This document shows, piece by piece, positions 7,761-16,140 of a stretch of 64,000 bases of DNA (position 1 is the first letter of the stretch; every line of letters begins with the position of its first letter). The stretch lies in NCBI RefSeq assembly GCF_900220965.1, contig NZ_OBQC01000001.1, forward strand, positions 1 to 64,000. The letters run 5' to 3'. The notes beneath the pieces are model-generated. The model was not told the DNA's origin. It searched no databases and saw only the letters and a list, made by a program, of their open reading frames with translations. A program made the translations under genes and the position numbers. The stretch comes from Ureibacillus acetophenoni. GTDB taxonomy: Bacteria; Bacillota; Bacilli; Bacillales_A; Planococcaceae.

Positions 7761-9455
7761 GTGAAGAGTGTGGGCATAGGGGGAAAACTTAATACAGCGT
7801 TTTATACATTAATAGCTTTACTATGCATTTCAATGGGAGTTAACTTCTTTAACTTAAATAATATTGAAAGCAAAATGGAAGAAACTTTAGATAGTCGGTT
7901 TGTACAAATTCAACTAGCTGATTCTATTCGTAATTCAATTGCGATGCAGGGATTGCATTCTCGAAATATAATGTTAACTGGTTCAACAAAATCCCAGGAG
8001 GAGTTAAGATCTTATCAAGATTCGTTAACGGAAGATCTAGAAGAATTAAATGCATTAGTCATTAGTGATACAATGAAGGGCTATCTAGCACAAATGCTAC
8101 AAGATAAGGAACAGTACGATATAAACCTTGATTTAGCTATTAAAGAGTATCGTTCTGGACAAGTCGAACAAGCAAAACGAATTATGTCTACAGATTTAAA
8201 TGATGCTTTTGAAAGTCTAGTAGCAACTACTGAATTAATAGATGAATATCAAAATGAGCAACTAAATATCGTTAATAAAGATTCTGAATCAGCTATGTTC
8301 ACTTCGAAATTAACGTCCATTGTTATATTAATTGTCAGTTTAATCGTAGCTGGTTTCTTCGTTCTTTATGTACGTAGAACAATTACAACGCCACTTAAAC
8401 AGTCTGTTAAGAACTTGGAAGCAATTGCGGAAGGTGACCTAACATTAGAAGATATGAATCACCATACAAAGGATGAAATTGGTCAGCTTGCGAATTCATT
8501 TAATACAATGAAAAATAACCTAAAATCACTTATAAGAAGCGTGCAACAAAACGTAGATCATTTAAGCGCAGCTTCAAGTGAGCTATCAGCTAGTACTGAA
8601 GAAATTACAGCAACGACTGAGGATATTACATCCCGTGTTAAAACGACAGCGAAAAGTGCTGGCGCAAATGCGCAATCTGCAAATGATAGTGCTATAGCAA
8701 TGGATGAAACAGCTGCAGGAGTAAGTAGGATTGCAGAATCGACCCAAGACTTAAATACAAGTTCAATAGATACAAGCGATACTGCAAGACGTGGTGGTAA
8801 AATAATCATCAATGCTAAAGAACAAATGGATTTAATTTATGATTCAACGAACATGGTCAATAATCTTGTTCAAAAACTAAGTGAACAAACGAATGAAATT
8901 GAAAACATCTCAAGAGTCATTACTGAAATTACGGAGCAAACAAATTTACTTGCTTTAAATGCAGCAATCGAGGCAGCACGTGCCGGGGAACATGGTAAAG
9001 GATTTGCTGTTGTGGCAGATGAGGTTCGTAAACTTGCAGAACAATCAAAAGCATCTGCTAGTCAAATTGTGGATTTAACGGTAGAAATTAAAAAAGATAC
9101 TACTAATGTTACAAAAGCCGTACACAATTCAATTACATCTGTAAAAGATGGTGTGATCATTATAGGAGAAGCAGGGGATGCATTCTCAAACATTGTACAT
9201 GCCATTGAAAAGATGAATGTACAAATAGCTGAAATTTCAGCAACTGCAGAACAGATTTCAGCTAGTGCAGAAGAGGTTTCTGCATCGGTTACAGAGATTT
9301 CAAGCAGTTCTTTAAACTCCTCAAAAGATGTAGAAATAATAGCAACATCAATTGAGGAACAAGCAGCAACGATGGAGCAAGTAAACACAATAGCCGTTGA
9401 TTTAAGTGAAAAAGCGCAATCATTGCAATCTGAAGTTCAAAAATTTAAATTATAA
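7761..9455 (+). CDS. Methyl-accepting chemotaxis protein
   Basis: This 564-residue transmembrane chemoreceptor has TM1 at about residues 10-32, an extracellular four-helix-bundle type sensor (about 35-185), TM2 (about 188-210), a HAMP domain (about 211-265) and a long cytoplasmic signalling coiled coil. The conserved hairpin tip [20 protein letters not shown] is near residue 395, where CheA and CheW dock. The ligand is unknown; no Cache domain is evident. It starts at GTG with a weak ribosome site; a second GTG nine bases on is possible. It is monocistronic and ends at a strong hairpin. Confidence 0.92.
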   Translation: MKSVGIGGKLNTAFYTLIALLCISMGVNFFNLNNIESKMEETLDSRFVQIQLADSIRNSIAMQGLHSRNIMLTGSTKSQEELRSYQDSLTEDLEELNALVISDTMKGYLAQMLQDKEQYDINLDLAIKEYRSGQVEQAKRIMSTDLNDAFESLVATTELIDEYQNEQLNIVNKDSESAMFTSKLTSIVILIVSLIVAGFFVLYVRRTITTPLKQSVKNLEAIAEGDLTLEDMNHHTKDEIGQLANSFNTMKNNLKSLIRSVQQNVDHLSAASSELSASTEEITATTEDITSRVKTTAKSAGANAQSANDSAIAMDETAAGVSRIAESTQDLNTSSIDTSDTARRGGKIIINAKEQMDLIYDSTNMVNNLVQKLSEQTNEIENISRVITEITEQTNLLALNAAIEAARAGEHGKGFAVVADEVRKLAEQSKASASQIVDLTVEIKKDTTNVTKAVHNSITSVKDGVIIIGEAGDAFSNIVHAIEKMNVQIAEISATAEQISASAEEVSASVTEISSSSLNSSKDVEIIATSIEEQAATMEQVNTIAVDLSEKAQSLQSEVQKFKL

Positions 9456-9467
9456 AACGAAAAAGAG

Positions 9468-9504
9468 ACCCACTTCATTGATTGTCAATAATGAAGTGGG
9501 TTTT
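9468..9504. terminator. Bidirectional terminator between the chemoreceptor gene and gerQ
   Basis: A perfect 12-bp stem (ACCCACTTCATT/AATGAAGTGGGT) has T on the plus side and A-rich sequence on the other, and lies between convergent genes. Confidence 0.8.
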
Positions 9505-9521
9505 CAATATATAAGTACATT

Positions 9522-9992
9522 TTATCGTGTTCGTTGATTCATAACCATACCATTATTTAAATAAGTAATTGGTTCTTCAAATCTAGCAAAGTCGAAATAG
9601 ATCATCGGGAATAGGAAATAGTGATCTGTTTCAAATTCGCGAATAACTGCATGGTCGCGACCTGCTTCAACAACTACACCACGAACTTCAACCGTATTTC
9701 CACCTTCTCTTTCCGCTGAAGGAACAGTGAAGAAAAACACAGCTTCCTTCCCTTTGTTTAATCTTAAAATATTCTCAATATATGATTCTTCACCACGAAT
9801 TTGGGCAGCTGTAAAAGCGGCCATAGGATTCATTTGCTGTTGTGATTGAGCTTGACTTGGTGGTTGGGTTGGAAATTGGAATTGTGGTTGAGTTTGTTGT
9901 GTTTGTTGAGTTTGGGTTGGGAACTGAAATTGTGGGAACGCAGTATTCGGTTGTTGCTGATTGCTGTTAGCATTCCAATAATAATAAGACAA
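9522..9992 (-). CDS. gerQ: Spore coat protein GerQ
   Basis: GerQ is a spore coat/inner-coat protein that in B. subtilis is needed for CwlJ localisation and is cross-linked by transglutaminase during maturation. The 156-residue product has a Gln/Pro/Phe-rich N-terminal half (QPQFQFPTQ-type repeats, about 10-55) and a conserved C-terminal domain (about 60-150, with NILRLNKGKEAVFFFTVP and GRDHAVIREFETDHY). It starts at TTG with AAGGATG upstream. The Gln/Lys content suits transglutaminase cross-linking. It is evidence that the organism sporulates. Confidence 0.9.
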   Translation of the reverse strand: MSYYYWNANSNQQQPNTAFPQFQFPTQTQQTQQTQPQFQFPTQPPSQAQSQQQMNPMAAFTAAQIRGEESYIENILRLNKGKEAVFFFTVPSAEREGGNTVEVRGVVVEAGRDHAVIREFETDHYFLFPMIYFDFARFEEPITYLNNGMVMNQRTR

Positions 9993-10420
9993 TCAAAAAC
10001 ATCCTTTCAATTTTAAATTAAAATTCCTCGGTAAACCTAGGACGGAGGCAAAGAAACAGTGGAATTAATAGCACTTTAGTGAACCATTTTAATCACTGAT
10101 AACTGGTCACTCATCTGTAGGTATGAAAAACCAATGAGCACGTTTTTAGAACAATACCGTTACCGTCAAGATTCATTCGTTACAAATACTTCGATCATTC
10201 ATACCTCCTCAAAATAATGTATGCAACAATTAACATTTCAGAATAAAAAATAATAAAATTGTAGAAAATTGTATTACAGTGAAAAATTTTTGAACGATGT
10301 CTGTATTTAAGTAAGTATTAAGTCTTTCATTAATATAATGGTAATAAGAGTGTTCGTAGTCTTTAGGAAGTGTAAAGGGTAAGGAGAATGTATTATACAT
10401 TAAAATGAGGGGTTGGTAAT
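9993..10420. other. 428-bp intergenic stretch with no clear gene
   Basis: No long reading frame is present. On the minus strand a strong GAGGAGG at about 10203-10209 is followed by ATG at about 10197 and only ten codons (MIEVFVTNES, then stop). It could be a tiny peptide, a leader or the remnant of a broken gene. An AT-rich stretch at 10210-10400 probably holds the promoter of the small membrane protein gene that follows. Confidence 0.4.
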
Positions 10421-10591
10421 TTGCATTTAGGACCTTGGATTGCAATTGTCATTAGTGCAGTTTTAGCATTTATTGTTGGATCCTTCTATCATCAACCTTT
10501 GCATTGGTATTTATTTATCTTGATTTTGTTTATTGGTTTTTTCATTAATACAATCATATTAATTTTAAAGTCAAATGATGAACAAAAATGA
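10421..10591 (+). CDS. Small two-helix membrane protein
   Basis: This 56-residue protein starts at TTG with GAGGGG about 9 nt upstream and ends at TGA 10589-10591. It has two hydrophobic helices (IAIVISAVLAFIVG and YLFILILFIGFFINTIILIL) joined by a short polar turn, with a charged C terminus (KSNDEQK). No family recognised. The ribosome site, a clean membrane-protein pattern and an intrinsic terminator right after the stop argue that it is real. Confidence 0.7.
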   Translation: MHLGPWIAIVISAVLAFIVGSFYHQPLHWYLFILILFIGFFINTIILILKSNDEQK

Positions 10592-10626
10592 CCAGTAACC
10601 TAAATTGGCTACTGGTCTATTTTTTA
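10590..10626. terminator. Bidirectional terminator between the small membrane protein gene and hemQ
   Basis: GACCAGTA (10590-10597) pairs with TACTGGTC (10610-10617), followed by TATTTTTT on the plus strand. The reverse strand also ends in a T run, serving the convergent hemQ. Confidence 0.8.
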
Positions 10627-11379
10627 ATTATTTACTGATAAAAATTTAACTAATTTTTCGTTATCTAATAGGTTACCAACTAAAAATTCACCAAATTCTC
10701 CGTAACGTGCAGATACTTCATCAAAACGCATTTCGTATACGATTTTTTTGAATTGAAGCATATCGTCAGAGAATAAAGTTACGCCCCATTCGTGATCATC
10801 TAAACCAACTGAACCTGTAATGATCTGTTTAACTTTACCTGCATATGAGCGACCAATTAGACCGTGAGAACGCATTAAATCACGTCGCTCATCCATAGAT
10901 AGCATGTACCAGTTGTCATTGCCTTCACGACGCTTGTCCATTGGATAGAAGCAAGAATATTTTGTACGTGGTAATTCCGGGTATAGACGTGCACGTACAT
11001 GTGGGTTTTGGTATGGATCTTCATCTGACTCTTTTGATAAATAGTTTGAAAGTTCCACCACAGAAACATATGAATACGTAGGAACTGTAAAGTCTGCAAT
11101 TGCTAATTTATTGAATTCTGCTTCAAGTTCTTGTAGTTCTTCTGGAGTTTCGCGAAGAATCATTAGCATAAAGTCAGCTTTTTGACCAAGAATTGAATAA
11201 AAAGCATGGGATCCTGTTTTTGCCACATGTGCTTCATTTAATTTTTCTAAGTATTGTACAAATTCCTCAACTGCTTTTGTACGTTCTTCTTCAGAAACTA
11301 ATTTCCAAGAAGTCCAGTCAATTGCGCGGAAATCGTGTAAACAGTACCAGCCGTCTAATGTAATAGCTGCTTCATTCAT
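10624..11379 (-). CDS. hemQ: Coproheme decarboxylase (HemQ/ChdC)
   Basis: HemQ catalyses the last step of the coproporphyrin-dependent heme pathway of Gram-positive bacteria, peroxide-driven decarboxylation of coproheme to heme b. The 251-residue chlorite-dismutase-fold protein has the catalytic tyrosine Y145 (in [11 protein letters not shown]) and the proximal heme histidine H172 (in [15 protein letters not shown]), at the positions expected for the Bacillus enzyme. The start has GGGAG about 10 nt upstream. In B. subtilis pta follows in this region; here the divergent neighbour is lipL and no pta is present. Confidence 0.96.
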   Translation of the reverse strand: MNEAAITLDGWYCLHDFRAIDWTSWKLVSEEERTKAVEEFVQYLEKLNEAHVAKTGSHAFYSILGQKADFMLMILRETPEELQELEAEFNKLAIADFTVPTYSYVSVVELSNYLSKESDEDPYQNPHVRARLYPELPRTKYSCFYPMDKRREGNDNWYMLSMDERRDLMRSHGLIGRSYAGKVKQIITGSVGLDDHEWGVTLFSDDMLQFKKIVYEMRFDEVSARYGEFGEFLVGNLLDNEKLVKFLSVNN

Positions 11380-11579
11380 TGGTTGAACACTCCCTTAATT
11401 GATTAACATTATCAATTACAATCTTAGCATAAATCCAAAATATTTCCTTGGTTTGAATGCTACAAATTAGTGAAATTCATCATTTCGACAATAGTGTGCC
11501 CACTTTTCATCAAAATGTAAAACGTGTATGCTTAAAAAGTGTAGCAAATGTTAAAATGGATATTTAGGAGTATACAAAA

Positions 11580-12413
11580 ATGAATCACTTACTAAATCAA
11601 AAAAAATGGCGTTTTATCGATCAATCCATTAGCTCGAAGAATCGTACACCATTAGAATCTTTTGCGATGGATGATACCCTCTGTCATTTAGTAGGACAAG
11701 GGATGTGTGACTCAACTATTCGTACTTGGGTGCACGATAAAACGGTTGTGTTAGGTATACAAGACCATCGATTGCCTTTTGTGCAAGAAGGTATTAACCT
11801 ATTAGAAAATAGGGGATATCAAGCTATTGTTAGAAACTCTGGTGGACTAGCAGTCGTGTTAGATCCGGGAGTACTAAATATATCCATCGTATTATCTGAA
11901 AGAGAACACTTGATTAGTATTAACGATGGTTATGATGTGATGGTTGAACTTATTAAAAATCTATTTCCTGAGGTAGCAAACGATATTAAAGCTTATGAAA
12001 TTGTTGGTTCGTATTGCCCAGGTTCATATGATTTAAGTATTGATGGAAGAAAATTTGCAGGAATATCACAACGTCGAATTAGACAAGGGATTGCTGTACA
12101 AATTTATCTTTGCATTGAAGGTAGTGGAAGCGAACGAGCAGAACTCATTCGTGATTTTTATCAAGTTAGTTTGAAAAATGAGACAACTAAATTTGTCTAT
12201 CCAACTATAAAACCATCTGTAATGGCAAGTTTAAGTGAATTATTAAATAGAGAGATTACAGTTTATGAAACTGTGTTCAACCTTCAAAATTTCGTGCAGT
12301 CTATTGGTGATATGAATCTGGAAAATCTCCATGATACCGAAACGGAATACTATGACTTTTATTTGAAAAGAATTTTTGAGCGAAATAAAAGAATGCTTGA
12401 GAGAAATGAATAG
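11580..12413 (+). CDS. lipL: Octanoyl-[GcvH]:protein N-octanoyltransferase LipL
   Basis: LipL transfers octanoyl groups from the glycine-cleavage H protein to E2 subunits of 2-oxoacid dehydrogenases during lipoate assembly. The 277-residue protein (B. subtilis about 281) has the BPL/LplA/LipB fold, with the RNSGGLAV motif (85-92), the acyl-accepting cysteine C146 in SYCPGSYDLSI and K158 in GRKFAG. Cysteine in this position marks the amidotransferase type rather than a classical lipoate ligase. It has AGGAG just upstream of the ATG and is monocistronic, convergent with rsfA. Confidence 0.9.
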   Translation: MNHLLNQKKWRFIDQSISSKNRTPLESFAMDDTLCHLVGQGMCDSTIRTWVHDKTVVLGIQDHRLPFVQEGINLLENRGYQAIVRNSGGLAVVLDPGVLNISIVLSEREHLISINDGYDVMVELIKNLFPEVANDIKAYEIVGSYCPGSYDLSIDGRKFAGISQRRIRQGIAVQIYLCIEGSGSERAELIRDFYQVSLKNETTKFVYPTIKPSVMASLSELLNREITVYETVFNLQNFVQSIGDMNLENLHDTETEYYDFYLKRIFERNKRMLERNE

Positions 12414-12429
12414 GTAAGAGAAAAACTTT

Positions 12430-12466
12430 GGATGTGCTTAGTGAGGCACATCCACGTTTTCTTTTC
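12430..12466. terminator. Bidirectional terminator overlapping the rsfA stop codon
   Basis: GGATGTGC (12430-12437) pairs with GCACATCC (12446-12453). The hairpin includes the last rsfA codons, with T-rich flanks on both strands, and serves both lipL and rsfA. Confidence 0.75.
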
Positions 12467-13109
12467 CTTGATCACTAACATTAGTAGAATAGTTTGCAAC
12501 GAGATTGCCGTTTTTCTCCATCTTAAACACAGGAGCAATACGCTGTTCGTCTTCTTCTAAAGTTACAAGTCTACGAGCACGATTCATAATTTGTACGAAT
12601 TGTTCATAATCTTCACGAATTGCACGGTTTTCCGATTCTAAAGAAGAAATCTTTTTCTCTAGTTCTTTAATTTTCTCTGTTGCAGCATTGGCAACTTGAC
12701 GCCATTTAGTAGCTTCATTGTCAGAGCCACCGTTATGTTGTAAACGAAGTAAATAAGCAATTACGATATCTAGATTAAGAGCTGAAAGAGGAATAGATTT
12801 AACATCTTCACTAGTTTGAGTGGAAGATGGAAGCAAATAAACACCTTGGTTACGGCGTCTACCGTTCATTCCTAACACTCTCATTCTCTCTTTTCTTTCT
12901 TTTTTAGCTTCTGCTAATTCTTTCTCATATAAACGACGGACAACCGCATTCCAACGAAAACCACATGCAGCTGCCGTACGATTTAATGCATCGCCTGCTT
13001 CCTCAAAAGCGTTTAATTGAGTACTACCTTCTTTAACGTGACGCAAAACAGCTTCCGCTAGCAGTTCATCGTTTTCTTTAAGCCAAGCATCTTGTCTAAT
13101 TTTGACCAT
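12438..13109 (-). CDS. rsfA: RsfA-family prespore transcriptional regulator
   Basis: RsfA is a forespore-specific modulator of sigma-F-dependent genes in B. subtilis. The 223-residue product has an N-terminal Myb/SANT-like DNA-binding region (about 1-70: TRP-rich and charged, ending CGFRWNAVVRRLYEKEL), a basic linker and a C-terminal coiled coil (about 135-195, KIKELEKKISSLESENRAI). It is syntenic with ywfN beside lipL and ywfO. The ribosome site AGGAGGT precedes the ATG. Confidence 0.88.
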   Translation of the reverse strand: MVKIRQDAWLKENDELLAEAVLRHVKEGSTQLNAFEEAGDALNRTAAACGFRWNAVVRRLYEKELAEAKKERKERMRVLGMNGRRRNQGVYLLPSSTQTSEDVKSIPLSALNLDIVIAYLLRLQHNGGSDNEATKWRQVANAATEKIKELEKKISSLESENRAIREDYEQFVQIMNRARRLVTLEEDEQRIAPVFKMEKNGNLVANYSTNVSDQGKENVDVPH

Positions 13110-13373
13110 TATTTAACCTCCTGTGATGTTAATAGTTTTATTTGTTCATAATGTATCATCGCCAATATTTTAGAAAAATATTCATAATTATTATTTTAAT
13201 AGTAAAAAATTTTTAGTGATTTATATCATCTCTTAAGACCTTTGACGGATTAGTCTGTTTTTTGCTTGAAAGGGATGTATTAGTTAATATAAAATAGCAT
13301 TTGTGAAAAAAGACTCGTAAATATTCAATTAATGAATAAAAGAAATATACAAATAGAAAGGGTTGTGGACAAA

Positions 13374-13595
13374 ATGGCAAACGAATTTAAAGTTTGCGAT
13401 GAATGTCAGGCCGTTAACTTAAAAACGTTAATTCCAAAGTTAAAAGAACTAGATCCAGAAGCAACGATTGAAATTGGCTGTCATTCATATTGTGGTCCAG
13501 GTCGTAAAAAAACATTTACCTTTGTGAATGGAAGACCACTTAATGCATTAACAGAAGATGAGTTAATGGAAAAAGTAAAAGCGAAACTGAAATAA
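13374..13595 (+). CDS. DUF1450 family protein
   Basis: This 73-residue small protein has conserved cysteines (C7 and C10 in VCDECQ, C37 and C41 in [12 protein letters not shown]), resembling the DUF1450/YuzB-like family whose function is unknown and which may bind a metal. The start at 13374 ([11 protein letters not shown]) has an AAAGGG-type ribosome site. An upstream extension to 13332 lacks one and is judged non-coding. It is followed by its own terminator. Confidence 0.75.
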   Translation: MANEFKVCDECQAVNLKTLIPKLKELDPEATIEIGCHSYCGPGRKKTFTFVNGRPLNALTEDELMEKVKAKLK

Positions 13596-13601
13596 TAAAC
13601 T

Positions 13602-13639
13602 AAAGACTATCGCCTTAAATGAAGGAGATAGTCTTTTTG
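13602..13639 (+). terminator. Terminator after the DUF1450 gene
   Basis: AAAGACTATC..CCTT (13602-13615) pairs with AAGG..GATAGTCTTT (13622-13636), followed by T. Confidence 0.8.
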
Positions 13640-13725
13640 TGTACAATTAAATAATAGAGTTTAATGAAAATAATTCAAAACTCACATATAATAGATAGTA
13701 AGATTGTGGGAGTGAGGTGTGGACA

Positions 13726-14976
13726 GTGAGTAATTACGCTAATTCTAAGTTAGTAGAAGAAAAGGTATTTAAGGATCCTGTGCACCGCTATGTTCATGTG
13801 CGCGATCAAGTTATTTGGGATTTAATAGGCACAAAAGAGTTCCAACGTTTACGAAGAATTAAACAGCTCGGCACTTCTTACCTAGTGTTTCACGGTGCAG
13901 AACATAGCCGTTTTAACCATTCGCTAGGTGTCTATGAAATTGTTCGTCGAATTGTAGATGATGTCTTCAGAGGACGTCCAGAGTGGGATGAAAGTGAACG
14001 TTTAGTTGCTCTATGTGCGGCGTTACTTCATGATTTAGGCCATGGACCGTTTTCCCATGCTTTCGAAAATGTTTTTCATACAGACCACGAACATTATACA
14101 AGAGAGATATTGTTAGGAAACACAGAAGTCAATGCAGTATTAAGGAAAGTGTCGGAGGATTTTGCTGAAAGAGTTGCCCTAGTTATTGAAAAAAATTATA
14201 CAAATAATATTGTAGTGAGTCTTATATCAAGTCAAATAGATGCCGATCGAATGGATTACTTACAACGGGATGCTTATTTTACAGGGGTAAGTTATGGCCA
14301 TTTTGATATGGAAAGAATTTTAAGAGTGATCCGTCCGCGACAAGGACAAATCGTTTTTAAAGCGACTGGGATGCATGCAATAGAGGACTATATTATGTCT
14401 AGGTATCAAATGTACCTACAAATCTATTTTCATCCTGTTTCTAGAAGTGCCGAAACGGTTCTTAACTTAACATTAAAACGTGCAAAGCAATTATATGATG
14501 AAGGTTATCAATTTAAGTTTGACCCGATTCACTTCCATTCCTTCTTTGAAAATAGAGTAACATTAGAAGACTACTTAGCTTTAGATGAAAATATATTGCT
14601 TGCCTATTTCCAATATTGGATGGATGAAGAGGATGCCATTTTAAAAGATTTAAGTAGAAGATTTATAAACCGCGATTTGTTTGCCCATGTTGATTTAAAT
14701 CCTGAAGAGGAGCCAGAACGTTATGCTTGGTTAATCGAGCAGGTGAGGGCACAGGGATTCGACCCTGAGTATTATGTAAAACCAGATTCCACATCGGATT
14801 TGCCGTATGACTTTTATCGACCAGGTGATAAAACAACGAAAAAACCAATCTACTTGGAAATGCCGAGTGGTGAAATACGAGAACTTTCTGAGCAGTCTCA
14901 TATCGTTTCGGCAATGGCAAATAATATTAAAGTAGATTATAAAGTGTACTATCCGAAAGAGATTATGTTTATTTAA
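13726..14976 (+). CDS. ywfO: HD-domain phosphohydrolase YwfO
   Basis: This 416-residue HD-superfamily metal-dependent phosphohydrolase is related to dGTP triphosphohydrolases; B. subtilis YwfO is about 433 residues. It contains the upstream metal histidine (SRFNHSLGVYEIVRR), the HD motif HDLGHGPFSHAFE and the later aspartate segment QIDADRMDYLQRDAYFTG. The GTG at 13726 is preferred because GAGGTG lies 6 nt upstream; the GTG at 13717 overlaps that site. Its substrate is not proven, and nucleotide or dNTP hydrolysis is inferred from family. Confidence 0.88.
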   Translation: MSNYANSKLVEEKVFKDPVHRYVHVRDQVIWDLIGTKEFQRLRRIKQLGTSYLVFHGAEHSRFNHSLGVYEIVRRIVDDVFRGRPEWDESERLVALCAALLHDLGHGPFSHAFENVFHTDHEHYTREILLGNTEVNAVLRKVSEDFAERVALVIEKNYTNNIVVSLISSQIDADRMDYLQRDAYFTGVSYGHFDMERILRVIRPRQGQIVFKATGMHAIEDYIMSRYQMYLQIYFHPVSRSAETVLNLTLKRAKQLYDEGYQFKFDPIHFHSFFENRVTLEDYLALDENILLAYFQYWMDEEDAILKDLSRRFINRDLFAHVDLNPEEEPERYAWLIEQVRAQGFDPEYYVKPDSTSDLPYDFYRPGDKTTKKPIYLEMPSGEIRELSEQSHIVSAMANNIKVDYKVYYPKEIMFI

Positions 14977-15001
14977 GATAAACAATCTCTGATGTACATA
15001 A

Positions 15002-15033
15002 AAAGAGAATCCTCGTATTGGGATTCTCTTTTA
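15002..15033. terminator. Bidirectional terminator between ywfO and ywhB
   Basis: An 11-bp perfect stem (AAAGAGAATCC at 15002-15012 with GGATTCTCTTT at 15021-15031) lies between convergent genes. Confidence 0.85.
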
Positions 15034-15035
15034 CG

Positions 15036-15221
15036 TTATTTATCGCTAGCGCGAACGCCAGCTTTAGCATAGTGATTTTTAGCCATTTCTTCAATAACGA
15101 TAGTAACGGCTTCTGCAGGGGCATCCACAGTTTCTACTACTGCTTCTGTCACTTTTTCAACTAATGCTTTCTTTTGCTCATCTGTACGACCTTCAATCAT
15201 TTTTATAGTTACGATTGGCAT
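15036..15221 (-). CDS. ywhB: 4-oxalocrotonate tautomerase family protein YwhB
   Basis: This 61-residue tautomerase-superfamily subunit probably assembles as a hexamer. After removal of the initiator Met, Pro1 (MPIVTIKM) is the expected catalytic base, and an arginine (R12, EGRTDEQK) is retained. The physiological substrate of YwhB is unknown. AGGAGG precedes the ATG. It is divergent from ywhD, as in B. subtilis. Confidence 0.92.
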   Translation of the reverse strand: MPIVTIKMIEGRTDEQKKALVEKVTEAVVETVDAPAEAVTIVIEEMAKNHYAKAGVRASDK

Positions 15222-15290
15222 GTTGCATCCTCCTTAGTGGATATAATTAGTGTATATTCATTATAATAGGCTTAGATGGAGGGATTTACA

Positions 15291-15809
15291 ATGACAAGTG
15301 GAGAAAAACCAAAACAAAAAATTGGATTTACTATTATTAAAGATGACCCAACAGATGGACATAAAGGGTATGGCATAGGTTCGTTATCTTTAGAAAATGT
15401 CACGCCGTTATTTATTGATATTGAAGAGAAAAGTGCATTTATTGATATCGGGGCGATGCATGCGAAAAGTGCAGTAGAAAAGGGCATTAAGTTTACAATA
15501 AATCGGGAAGATTCTGAAGGTGGTAAACCTTATTGGCTAGTGTGGATTACAATCGACTTTAAAGAAGATGGTCCATATTATGCGGGTGTCACAGCTTGTG
15601 AAATGGTTGTTAATCGTGAGAAAAGACGCGGATATAAAATACTTGCTGACCATGTAAACAGAATGGATAAATCATTAAAGCGCAAGATTCTAGTTGATAA
15701 CATGGACGATAGTTCTAAGCAAGTACTTGCAGAATTCTTACAAACCCACAACCAAGAAATGTGGGATCGAAGCGAAGAACAGTTAAAAAACGATTTGCAA
15801 GTAAACTAA
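15291..15809 (+). CDS. ywhD: YwhD family protein
   Basis: This 172-residue cytoplasmic protein has the same length as B. subtilis YwhD; its function is unknown. The start at 15291 (MTSGEKPKQKIGF) is chosen because GGAGGG lies just upstream; an ATG at 15276 overlaps that ribosome site. Sequence blocks such as DIGAMHAKSAVEKGIKF and CEMVVNREKRRGYK are family-like. It stands alone between ywhB and the penicillin-binding protein gene. Confidence 0.85.
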   Translation: MTSGEKPKQKIGFTIIKDDPTDGHKGYGIGSLSLENVTPLFIDIEEKSAFIDIGAMHAKSAVEKGIKFTINREDSEGGKPYWLVWITIDFKEDGPYYAGVTACEMVVNREKRRGYKILADHVNRMDKSLKRKILVDNMDDSSKQVLAEFLQTHNQEMWDRSEEQLKNDLQVN

Positions 15810-16081
15810 CTAAACTATTTTAAGATAATTTGAAGATTGAATGAAAGCGCTTTTGTCAACATAAACATCGTTGGAATAGTGTTAATTATGAACAAAGTGT
15901 GACAGTTATCTTTACCAATTAATCCTTTATTGAAACCAGCGGTAAAAAAAGGTACATTAACATTATAGTTCAAATAATGAACTAGGACACTGTGGCTAAT
16001 TGAAGGCTATGAAAACTATGCGGCATTTGAACAATACCCAAGCCGAATGCCCCATAATTTTCATGCCTCGATTGCCCAAAA
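15810..16081. other. Intergenic region with cre-like site and a long imperfect hairpin
   Basis: There is no gene. TGAAAGCGCTTTTG at about 15841-15854 resembles a cre site (12 of 14) but has no obvious target. Positions 15994-16029 and 16044-16077 form a long imperfect inverted repeat of about 34 bp around a short loop; its arms share TATGAAAAxTATG and GGCATT. It resembles a relic of a mobile palindromic element or a structured RNA. Confidence 0.55.
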
Positions 16082-16085
16082 AAAG

Positions 16086-16133
16086 GCTCTCTCTTGTTTT
16101 GGAAAGTTATTTCCAAATAAGAGAGAGCTTTTT
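16086..16133. terminator. Terminator of the pbpG-type gene
   Basis: A 10-bp stem (GCTCTCTCTT at 16086-16095 with AAGAGAGAGC at 16119-16128) contains an inner TTGGAAA/TTTCCAA pairing. It has T-rich sequence on both sides and lies just below the stop. Confidence 0.85.
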
Positions 16134-16140
16134 TGTTACC

